Shown here one piece after another: positions 1 to 6,061 of a stretch of DNA of 7,076 nucleotides. The first letter of the stretch is position 1; each line of letters begins with the position of its first letter. Source of the stretch: an uncultured Actinomyces sp. (GTDB lineage: Bacteria; Actinomycetota; Actinomycetes; Actinomycetales; Actinomycetaceae); NCBI GenBank assembly GCA_938028585.1, contig CALIZH010000387.1:1-7076 (forward strand), in the 5' to 3' direction. Below the pieces are notes generated by a model. It was not told the origin of the DNA and did not search any database. It saw nothing but the letters and a program-made list of their open reading frames with translations. The position numbers and the translations under genes are program-made.

Positions 1-588
1 CATGAACGCGGCGCGCATCATGAGGATCTGGAAGGGGCCGATCATGGCAACCATCCACACACTGGTCAGGGTCTTGTACGTGCCGATGGACACCATCATC
101 GAGTACAGGGACAGCATGATTGATTCGAAGGGGAAGATCATCGCCGAGAGCACGACGAAGTACATGATGTTACGACCGGTCCATCCCCGTCGCGAGAGCA
201 TGTATCCGCCCAAGCAGGACAGGATGATATTTGAAACGACCGTCAGCGTTGCAACGATGACGGAGTTGCCAATCGCACGCAAGATCGCGGTTTGTTTAAA
301 CAGTGTGGTGAACGCTGCAAGCGACCATGTCTGCGGGAAGATCGTGGCGCCTTGGCCGAAAACCGACTCCCCCGGAGCTTTGAATGCCGCTAGGAGAGGA
401 AGCAGAAGCGGTCCCACCATAAGGATCGCGACGACGACCAGCGTGATGTAACGCAGGACTAGGCGAGAGCCTTTGAGCTGGCGTGATGCGACGTTGCGGG
501 ATTGGTGCTCCAGCTTGCGAGCTTTGCGCCAGTTCGCAAACTTTGACGAGGCCGTGGCTGAGTTGGTTGAAGAAACTGCGGTGCTCAT
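1..588 (-). CDS. Carbohydrate ABC transporter permease, MalG-type (partial, 3' end outside window)
   Basis: Inner-membrane permease subunit of a CUT1-type sugar importer, expected to pair with the permease encoded just upstream. Only the first 196 codons are here, and the reading frame is open to the window edge. The first 40 or so residues are hydrophilic and basic, which suits a cytoplasmic N-terminus. Hydrophobic segments follow at roughly residues 41-66, 103-131, 137-160 and 177 onward. The fragment ends at MMRAAFM, just before the point where the family carries its EAA loop, the docking site for the ATPase, so that motif cannot be checked. The ATG lies inside an ATGA overlap with the stop of the preceding permease gene, which fixes the start and suggests translational coupling. 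Family assignment rests on the membrane pattern, the N-terminal layout (VGPLLLPLLAAFK, then a periplasmic loop with W and F residues) and the context. The transported sugar cannot be read from this protein. Confidence 0.9.
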   Translation of the reverse strand, partial: MSTAVSSTNSATASSKFANWRKARKLEHQSRNVASRQLKGSRLVLRYITLVVVAILMVGPLLLPLLAAFKAPGESVFGQGATIFPQTWSLAAFTTLFKQTAILRAIGNSVIVATLTVVSNIILSCLGGYMLSRRGWTGRNIMYFVVLSAMIFPFESIMLSLYSMMVSIGTYKTLTSVWMVAMIGPFQILMMRAAFM

Positions 589-1496
589 TGGTCTTCAGCC
601 TTCCTCTGGAGTTTCTGGGAGGCAATGATGAATCCGAAAGTGATGAGGAAGAGGCAAACCGAGGCTGCATCGCCCTTACCTAGAGACCCGTATGTCGGAT
701 CGGTCCAATCTCGGATGTACATGGTCAAAGTCTTCGTTGGTGAAGCGGTTCCACCAAGCAGGTAGACCTCGGTGAAGATCTTCAGACAGCCAATCGTTGT
801 CAGTGTCGCGACCAAGAACATCATGACCTTGACACCCGGAACAGTGACGGTAAAGAAACGACGAACGCTTCCTGCTCCATCGAGTTCCGCGGCCTCGTAC
901 AGAGACTTATCGACGTTCGCCAAGGCGGACAAGTACAGAATCATGTAGTAGGGCAAGCCCTGCCACAGGGTAATGAGCATGGCGCAGAACAGGATCAGCC
1001 ACTGATTCGAGAGGAAGGGAACCGTATCCATCCCCCAGGAAGTCAGGAGGTTATTGACTGGGCCTCTTTCATTGAGCAAGTAGCGCCACGCCAATGAGAT
1101 AACGACCAGCGAGGAAACAGCCGGCAGATAGTAGAGCGCGCGGAAAAATCCGATTCCTGGAACATAGGACTTGACCAGGAGCGCAAGAAGAAGCGGAAGA
1201 AGCACCATCAAAGGAACAACGCAGACCGCGTAGATCAGTGAGTTGCGCAGAGATCCCCAGAATTCCGGGTCGTTCAGAACGTAGGTGTAGTTTTCGATCC
1301 CGATGAAGGGACCAATTTTCCTCAGCGGTTTGGTCTTCGTGAAAGACACGAAAACCGTTGTGATGAAGGGATAAATGTAGAAAGTAATAATTGCCAAGAC
1401 CGGGAGTGTAATCCAGATCCACGGCATCCATCCCGGGCGGAAACGCGCTGCCCCATTAAGAGATCGGCTTGGGGCACGTCCTGTACGCGACGACAT
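585..1496 (-). CDS. Carbohydrate ABC transporter permease, MalF-type
   Basis: Integral membrane subunit of a CUT1 sugar importer, 303 residues, a normal length for short MalF-like proteins. A basic, Ser/Arg-rich cytoplasmic tail (1-22) precedes six likely membrane helices near residues 26-50, 86-109, 120-140, 166-190, 222-245 and 277-294. The ATPase-docking EAA loop is intact: LYEAAELDGAG at 199-209, continuing to VTVPG at 217-221, with the conserved E201, A202, A203 and G207. Other family marks are GIENY at 66-70 and RALYYLP at 119-125. The ATG at 1496 is preceded by a GAAGGA ribosome-binding sequence about 8 bases upstream. It follows the binding-protein gene after a 74-bp gap that holds a strong stem-loop, and it overlaps the next permease gene by 4 bases. 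All three transport genes are therefore likely to be in one operon. No ATP-binding subunit is visible, so the importer presumably uses one encoded elsewhere, as MsiK-dependent systems of actinobacteria do (inference). Confidence 0.95.
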   Translation of the reverse strand: MSSRTGRAPSRSLNGAARFRPGWMPWIWITLPVLAIITFYIYPFITTVFVSFTKTKPLRKIGPFIGIENYTYVLNDPEFWGSLRNSLIYAVCVVPLMVLLPLLLALLVKSYVPGIGFFRALYYLPAVSSLVVISLAWRYLLNERGPVNNLLTSWGMDTVPFLSNQWLILFCAMLITLWQGLPYYMILYLSALANVDKSLYEAAELDGAGSVRRFFTVTVPGVKVMMFLVATLTTIGCLKIFTEVYLLGGTASPTKTLTMYIRDWTDPTYGSLGKGDAASVCLFLITFGFIIASQKLQRKAEDQ

Positions 1497-1526
1497 TGTC
1501 AGGTCCTTCGGTGCTGTTCAAGGGTT

Positions 1527-1562
1527 TTGCCGGGGCGAAACCGTAGTGTTTCGCCCCGGCAA
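1527..1562 (-). promoter_or_regulatory. Intercistronic stem-loop between binding-protein and permease genes
   Basis: Perfect inverted repeat: arms 1527-1541 (TTGCCGGGGCGAAAC) and 1548-1562, loop of 6 bases at 1542-1547. The 15-bp, G+C-rich stem begins 9 bases past the stop codon of the binding-protein gene and ends about 30 bases before the permease start. In the direction of transcription the right-hand side is AAAACCC, with no U-tract, so this is not a textbook intrinsic terminator. In transport operons, hairpins in this position commonly protect the 3' end of the binding-protein message or let only part of the transcription through. Either role would give more binding protein than permease. 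The structure is seen; the function is inferred. Confidence 0.75.
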
Positions 1563-1570
1563 GGGTGAGA

Positions 1571-2983
1571 TCATTCGCCCAGAGCCTTGAGCTTCTTGTT
1601 CATCTGATCTTGTGCAGTCTTCAGAGCGGTCTTGGGGTCGACCTCTCCGCGGATTGCCTTGTTCACATTCTCAACCAGGCTGTCCTGAACAGCACCGGTG
1701 GTGTAGAAGACGTCGGTGTAGGCCTCGGCGTCCTTTGCAGCCTTAGCGGCTTCTTCGTAAGCAGCCTTGAAGACCGGATCGTTTGCGATCTCCGGCGGGT
1801 TGGCAACGAGCTTGTCAAGAGCGCTTGTTGCTGCCGGGAAGATGATCGCACCACCGTCGTGGGTCCATGCGTATTCGTTCTCAGCGTTGGTGATCCACTC
1901 GGCGAACTTCATTGCCAGAGGAGCGTTCTTGGTCGAGACGGACACGCCGATGTACTGGCCTTCGAAGACCGGCTTGATTCCGGGGTTGGTCGGGAAGGGG
2001 CCGACACCGGTGTTGTTGTAAACGGTGGCGTTATTGGCCTTGACGGACTTCAGGAAGGAGGCATTCGGGGTACCGAATGCAAGGTTTCCATCGGCGTATG
2101 CCTTGCCCGGATCGGGTTCACCGGTCAGAGAGTCCTTCGGAATTGCACCGCTCTTGTAGAGCTCAGCAAAGCGAGTCACATACTTGATGGCCTGCTCATT
2201 GTCGGCAAAGTTGAACTCGGTCTTGTCAGCGTTCATGAGGTTGACACCCATGCCGTGCAGCTGAGCGGTCATGTACCACTGCGGGGAGCCGTAGATACCG
2301 TAGTCGCCCTTGCCATCCGCTCCGACCTTTGCAGCGTAGTCAAACATCTCTTCCATGGTCTTGGGAGAGGTGTTTTCATCCAAGCCTGCGCGCTTGAAAA
2401 CTTCCTTGTTGTAGGTGGTGATATATGGACCGAAGTACCAAGGAAGAGCAGTGTGGTGCTTGTTTGCACCAAGCTTGGTCGAATCCCAAATGGTCTGAAC
2501 GAACTTGTCGCCGATACCGGGAGCCTTCACATCAAAGTCCATGAGGAGGTTGGACTTTGACAGAGCGAGGATGGTCGAGGAAGGAACGTTCACAACATCC
2601 GCCATCTGGCAGTTTGTTGCCTGTGCGGTGATGGTCTGGTCGAACTCAGCGCCACCTGCCTGGTCAGTCCACTTGATCTTGACGCCGGGGTTTGCGTCCT
2701 CAAATTCCTTGATCTTCTTGGTGAAGAAGTCACCGAAATCGGTCTTGAGGCCCTGAGTCTGGAAGGTGATTTCACCTTCGACCTTCGAGGTGTCGATCTT
2801 CGAATCGTCGAGATTCGTTGCGGGAATATCGCAGGAAACATCAGGCTTGGGGATAGAACCCGATGCCGATCCGCTGCTTGCGGAATTCGAGGAAGAGTCG
2901 CTGCCGTTCGAGCAGGCGCTCAACCCAAGAGTGCTCATCATGGCCAGGGCGACAACACCGGCGGCCATCCTTTTCTTCAACAT
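1571..2983 (-). CDS. Sugar ABC transporter substrate-binding lipoprotein
   Basis: Extracellular solute-binding protein (family 1, MalE-like) of 470 residues that should capture the sugar and deliver it to the two permeases encoded downstream. A lipoprotein signal peptide is clear: MLKKR, a hydrophobic core at 7-20, and lipobox LSAC at 21-24 with C24 as the lipidated residue, followed by a Ser/Gly-rich tether to about residue 45. The mature protein carries family marks: EFEDANPGVKI (93-103), ALPWYFGPYITTYNKEVF (179-196) followed by AGL (199-201), an EMFDYAAKVG segment (212-221), and a helical C-terminus with RGEVDPKTAL (445-454). Two further cysteines, C51 and C125, could form a disulfide outside the cell. 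The ATG at 2983 has a strong GGAGG site at 2990-2994, six bases upstream. A LacI-type operator lies about 53 bases upstream of the start, so the transport genes probably have their own regulated promoter. The substrate is probably a beta-galactoside, inferred only from the adjacent GH2 gene. Confidence 0.95.
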   Translation of the reverse strand: MLKKRMAAGVVALAMMSTLGLSACSNGSDSSSNSASSGSASGSIPKPDVSCDIPATNLDDSKIDTSKVEGEITFQTQGLKTDFGDFFTKKIKEFEDANPGVKIKWTDQAGGAEFDQTITAQATNCQMADVVNVPSSTILALSKSNLLMDFDVKAPGIGDKFVQTIWDSTKLGANKHHTALPWYFGPYITTYNKEVFKRAGLDENTSPKTMEEMFDYAAKVGADGKGDYGIYGSPQWYMTAQLHGMGVNLMNADKTEFNFADNEQAIKYVTRFAELYKSGAIPKDSLTGEPDPGKAYADGNLAFGTPNASFLKSVKANNATVYNNTGVGPFPTNPGIKPVFEGQYIGVSVSTKNAPLAMKFAEWITNAENEYAWTHDGGAIIFPAATSALDKLVANPPEIANDPVFKAAYEEAAKAAKDAEAYTDVFYTTGAVQDSLVENVNKAIRGEVDPKTALKTAQDQMNKKLKALGE

Positions 2984-3035
2984 GCGAAACCTCCGTTGGT
3001 TCGTGTCGTAGATCGATATGAATACCGAATCACTA

Positions 3036-3051
3036 ACTATCTCGTGTTAGT
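3036..3051. promoter_or_regulatory. LacI-family operator upstream of the binding-protein gene
   Basis: ACTATCTCGTGTTAGT is a 16-bp pseudo-palindrome around a central CG, with ACTA/TAGT outer half-sites; the dyad extends by one base on each side. The reverse complement of the site at 6000-6015 matches it at 14 of 16 positions, and that second site lies in the regulator's own upstream region. A central CG suits LacI-type proteins, whose hinge-helix leucine enters the central CpG step. The position, 5' of the transport genes, suggests that the regulator encoded at 6062 represses them. Binding itself is inferred. Confidence 0.75.
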
Positions 3052-3055
3052 TGAT

Positions 3056-3085
3056 AAGCCTAGGCTACCGTTGCCAGCCAGGCTT
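3056..3085 (-). terminator. Imperfect hairpin downstream of the beta-galactosidase gene
   Basis: Arms 3056-3066 and 3076-3085 pair over 10 base pairs with one unpaired base (A at 3062) and a 9-base loop. The hairpin lies 22 bases past the beta-galactosidase stop codon and just upstream of the operator at 3036-3051. It could end the beta-galactosidase transcript before the transport-gene promoter. It lacks a run of U residues (the downstream sequence is AUCAACUAAC), so termination is possible but not shown. It might also be only a read-through leader structure. Confidence 0.4.
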
Positions 3086-3107
3086 CACGTTGCATAGCGA
3101 ACAATTG

Positions 3108-5951
3108 TTATAGATCCGTTACACAAAGGATGAATTCCATGGTGCGCGCTGCCATACGAGCACCGAATTCGGGGCGCGCATCAGGACCACACGAGCGAGT
3201 CCCAATGCCGTCTTGAACGGCGTCAAGCCAAACAAAAGTCCGATTTGATTCCGACAAGTCTTCCCAATGACCAGCCTGGGCAAGCTCTCGCTCGCTCCAG
3301 GGCGAGGCACTCCACCCCATCTCGCTGCGGGGGATGATTATGAGCGCACACTCTTCCCCACGCAGCTCAAGAACCTTCAGTCCCGGTCGATGCCCACCTT
3401 CTTGGGGTTTGACGCCGACATCCCAAAGATCCTTAAGCTCAGCGCATCCGAACCCGTCAGGATTTGCGCCCGGCAGATCTGAATAGGCGATATCCGTCTC
3501 TCCCACCCACGAGGCCGTCCACTCCGTTCCCGGAATGCACAGGCGAACCCCTGCGCGAGGGATACGCTCGGGCCACTGTCCATAGGGGGTCATTTCAACT
3601 TTGACAGCAAGGCAATTCCCTGAAATTGCAGCAGCCGCAGGTGCACCTTCGATCTTTCCGTCTACAGGAGTAAAAGTCCATCGAGCCTCAAGTCCAAATT
3701 GCGCTGCAGGTGGAGCCCAACGTTCAATCAACACCCGCATTCCACTCTCACAAGAGCTTCCGTGCCACGTCCTGCGCAGAAGGTGCAAACGCGCCATTTC
3801 CCAACGCTGGGCGTGAGAGACTCCCCATTGCCCGGTCCCCGTTCCCAGCGGACCCAGATCATCAGAGGGAATCCCCCAATAATCGACGGGACCGCGACCG
3901 CGATCGTTATCCGTCGGTGCACGGTAAACGCTGATCTCCGCCGCGATCGGAAGCCCTCCCACGGACTCCACGCGCCCGCGATCGTCAAATACGGCACCGC
4001 TCTCGGCCTCGCTAGGGGCAAGCAGAGAGGAAGCTAGGGAAGCCAGAGCGCGCAAACGCCCCTCGGCCTCGCCACCCGATTTCTGCGAGCGCTCACGAAG
4101 GATCGGCGCATCAGGTGCGAGCGCGCGAATCCATGCCCAGGTCCCCGCATAGGGACGCGACAGCGCATCAACCAGGCCATCGCAGACGAAATTCCCGTCG
4201 TGGACCTCCTCGCCAAAATCGCCACCGTAGGCAAGAGCACGACGCCCGTCAGGAAGAGTGCGCCACAGTGCATGGTCACGCCACTCCCACACGAAGCCTC
4301 CCGCATGACGCGGATGGGTCATTTGCTGGGCATAAGCAGCAGCCCCACCAGGCCCAGTTCCCATCGCGTGGAGATACTCGCACATGATGTAGGGAGCGCT
4401 GCGAATACGTTCCTTCGCAGCATCATCCACAGCTGCGCTCGGATGACTTGGGACAGCAACAGGAGCATGCAGATCCGTGTCATCAAGCACCGCGGCGACT
4501 TCTTCGAGTGTCGGATACATTCTCGAGTAGATATCGACGTACTCCATGGCGTGGTCACCTTCGTAGTGGACGATCCCTCGCCCATTGGTGCGTTCATGGA
4601 GCCAATGCGCAGATGCCGCCAGGTTGCGACCTGTTCCAGATTCGTTCCCCAGGCTCCAGCAGAAAATGCTGGCATGGTTCTTGTCGCGCTCAAAAGCGCG
4701 TTCAGTGCGGTCAAGGTAGGAGGCTTCCCAGCGCGGATCGTCGGTAGGGTTATCGATCCAGGTACGGTTCCCCTCAAAACCGTGGGTTTCAATATCCCCC
4801 TCGAGCATGACCCACAGCCCAATTTCATCGGCCAGATCAAGCAGGCGCGGGTGAGGCGGGTAATGGGAGGTTCGGATCGCGTTGATTCCCATCGACTTCA
4901 TGAGTTCAAGATCGGCGCGCGCAAATTCTTCGCTGAATACTCGCCCTTCGTCGGCACGAATTTCATGGCGATTGACACCATTGAGCGTCAGGGGTTGTCC
5001 ATTGGCACGCAGCACACCATCAACGATTTCAACTCTTCGGAAACCGAGGCGCAGGTGACGCTTTTCCGTTTTGCGGCCACCCTCTCCCGCTACTTGCACG
5101 CGCGTAGCGTAGAGTTTCGGAGATTGCGCGCTCCACGGCTGGACATTGCCGAGGCCGATGTTTTCGCTTCGATAGCGGCCATCCTCCCCTCGCGCGAGCG
5201 TCAGCACTGAGGTACCGAGGCCCTCGATCTCCAGATTCGCTTCAAGCGTTTCGCTCTGCGCCCCACGCACTCTTAGCTCAAGGGTCGCAAAACCTTGCCC
5301 GGCCTCGTAATCGGTGTTGATCCACAGATCCTCAATGGAGAAATCGGGAAGGTATCGCAGTGAAACTGAGCGGAAAACTCCGGGAAGCCACCACTGATCC
5401 TGGTCCTCAAGATAGGACCCAGCACTGAACTGATGGCCGCGAAGAGTCACCGTATTTTCACCGGGGACAAGTGCCTCGGTGATGTCGAATTCATGGGCAA
5501 GGCGCGAACCGCGGGCCATTCCGATCCATTGCCCGTTGACCCAAACAACCATCTGGGATTCAACGCCGTCGAAGCGTAGGCGAACCTGCCCTCCCGAAGT
5601 AAGCCAGGATTCTGGACACGTGAAACGCCGTGAATAGTCACCAACAGGATTTTCTTCCGGAGGAAAGGGCGGATCCACGGGGAATGGGAAATCAACATTG
5701 GTATAGGCGGGAGCACCCCAGCGACCTTCTCCCCTCAAGACCCAATGACTGGGCACGTCAATAGTCTCTGTCTCAGGAACAAAGGGCTGCTCGAAGGCCA
5801 ACTCGGGGTTGGCATCGGGGTTTGGATCACTGCGGTGATAGTCGAAAAACCACGTTCCATCCAGACTCAACTCACCCGGGTCATCAGCAAAATATGCACG
5901 TGGTGAGGCAAGTTTCCCTGTTCTCGGTGCATATGAGGGCGTAGTCTTCAT
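3108..5951 (-). CDS. lacZ: Beta-galactosidase, glycoside hydrolase family 2
   Basis: Retaining exo-beta-galactosidase of 947 residues; no signal peptide, so cytoplasmic. It should cleave terminal beta-galactose from imported sugars. The N-terminal jelly roll starts at LDGTW (30-34), with GAPAYTNVDFP (79-89) and YLEDQDQWW (180-188) matching substrate-site segments of E. coli LacZ. A second domain follows to about 310. The TIM barrel carries NGVNRHE (324-330), RTSHYPPHP (360-368) and the metal-ligand segment IETHG (387-391). The acid/base is E437 in WSLGNES, and the nucleophile is E525 in MCEYLHAMG. GGDFG (576-580) and CDGLV (590-594) follow. The C-terminal domain is recognised by RAPTDND (677-683), PQEGG (849-853) and SCGP (920-923). 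The spacing between CDGLV and RAPTDND is only about 86 residues, far less than in E. coli LacZ, so most of domain 4 appears absent. The start at 5951 is chosen because GAAAGG at 5958-5963 lies six bases upstream; ATG 5954 is an adjacent alternative. The natural sugar could be lactose, a galacto-oligosaccharide or another beta-galactoside. Confidence 0.95.
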   Translation of the reverse strand: MKTTPSYAPRTGKLASPRAYFADDPGELSLDGTWFFDYHRSDPNPDANPELAFEQPFVPETETIDVPSHWVLRGEGRWGAPAYTNVDFPFPVDPPFPPEENPVGDYSRRFTCPESWLTSGGQVRLRFDGVESQMVVWVNGQWIGMARGSRLAHEFDITEALVPGENTVTLRGHQFSAGSYLEDQDQWWLPGVFRSVSLRYLPDFSIEDLWINTDYEAGQGFATLELRVRGAQSETLEANLEIEGLGTSVLTLARGEDGRYRSENIGLGNVQPWSAQSPKLYATRVQVAGEGGRKTEKRHLRLGFRRVEIVDGVLRANGQPLTLNGVNRHEIRADEGRVFSEEFARADLELMKSMGINAIRTSHYPPHPRLLDLADEIGLWVMLEGDIETHGFEGNRTWIDNPTDDPRWEASYLDRTERAFERDKNHASIFCWSLGNESGTGRNLAASAHWLHERTNGRGIVHYEGDHAMEYVDIYSRMYPTLEEVAAVLDDTDLHAPVAVPSHPSAAVDDAAKERIRSAPYIMCEYLHAMGTGPGGAAAYAQQMTHPRHAGGFVWEWRDHALWRTLPDGRRALAYGGDFGEEVHDGNFVCDGLVDALSRPYAGTWAWIRALAPDAPILRERSQKSGGEAEGRLRALASLASSLLAPSEAESGAVFDDRGRVESVGGLPIAAEISVYRAPTDNDRGRGPVDYWGIPSDDLGPLGTGTGQWGVSHAQRWEMARLHLLRRTWHGSSCESGMRVLIERWAPPAAQFGLEARWTFTPVDGKIEGAPAAAAISGNCLAVKVEMTPYGQWPERIPRAGVRLCIPGTEWTASWVGETDIAYSDLPGANPDGFGCAELKDLWDVGVKPQEGGHRPGLKVLELRGEECALIIIPRSEMGWSASPWSERELAQAGHWEDLSESNRTFVWLDAVQDGIGTRSCGPDARPEFGARMAARTMEFILCVTDL

Positions 5952-5957
5952 CATGAG

Positions 5958-5963
5958 CCTTTC
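5958..5963 (-). promoter_or_regulatory. Ribosome-binding site of the beta-galactosidase gene
   Basis: GAAAGG on the minus strand, six bases before ATG 5951 and three before ATG 5954. It decides the start: the longer reading with a GTG at 5993 would add 14 residues not needed for the GH2 fold and would begin only 6 bases from the operator, leaving almost no room for a leader. Confidence 0.6.
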
Positions 5964-5984
5964 AGGTAAGTCAACATCGACGCC

Positions 5985-6015
5985 TTGTAGCACACCTAGA
6001 CTAACACGTTATAGT
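5985..6015 (+). promoter_or_regulatory. Candidate promoter of the LacI-family regulator gene
   Basis: TATAGT at 6010-6015 matches five of six bases of the -10 consensus. A weak -35 candidate, TTGTAG, lies at 5985-5990 with a long 19-base spacer. The -10 element is inside the operator, which would make the gene self-repressed. On the other strand the same bases read TATAAC (6013-6008), a possible -10 for the beta-galactosidase gene, but I see no convincing -35 partner for it. This is a weak call from sequence pattern alone. Confidence 0.25.
6000..6015. promoter_or_regulatory. LacI-family operator in the divergent lacZ / regulator intergenic region
   Basis: ACTAACACGTTATAGT has ACTA/TAGT outer arms and a central ACGT, the same architecture as the site at 3036-3051 when one of the two is read on the opposite strand. 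It lies 48 bases upstream of the beta-galactosidase ATG and 46 bases upstream of the regulator ATG. One bound repressor could therefore control both divergent genes. Read along each controlled gene, this site (towards the regulator) and the other site (towards the binding-protein gene) have the same orientation. Confidence 0.75.
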
Positions 6016-6061
6016 TGTTGCATTCACGCAGATTCGGTGGACTCAGCACCAGGGAGATGAA

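Noticed and set aside
1527..1562. Classical intrinsic terminator for the binding-protein gene
   Set aside because: The stem is strong but is followed by AAAACCC in the direction of transcription, not by a U-tract. I call it a regulatory or stabilising stem-loop instead.
1565..2560. Long plus-strand open frame of 331 codons opposite the binding-protein gene
   Set aside because: It is antisense to a gene with a lipobox, family motifs and a strong ribosome-binding site. Its translation is rich in V, L, G and C with no recognisable domain, as expected for a codon-bias shadow.
3885..4180. Frameshift or pseudogene explanation for the short beta-galactosidase
   Set aside because: The frame is open across the whole gene, motifs on both sides of the gap are in the same frame, and both catalytic glutamates are present. 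An in-frame domain loss fits better.
4200..5210. Plus-strand open frame of 336 codons opposite the beta-galactosidase gene
   Set aside because: It lies entirely inside the highly conserved catalytic half of the GH2 gene on the other strand. No family features and no ribosome-binding site argue for a real product.
5952..5993. Upstream GTG start at 5993 for the beta-galactosidase
   Set aside because: No ribosome-binding sequence precedes it, it would begin almost at the operator, and the GAAAGG site before ATG 5954/5951 is well placed.
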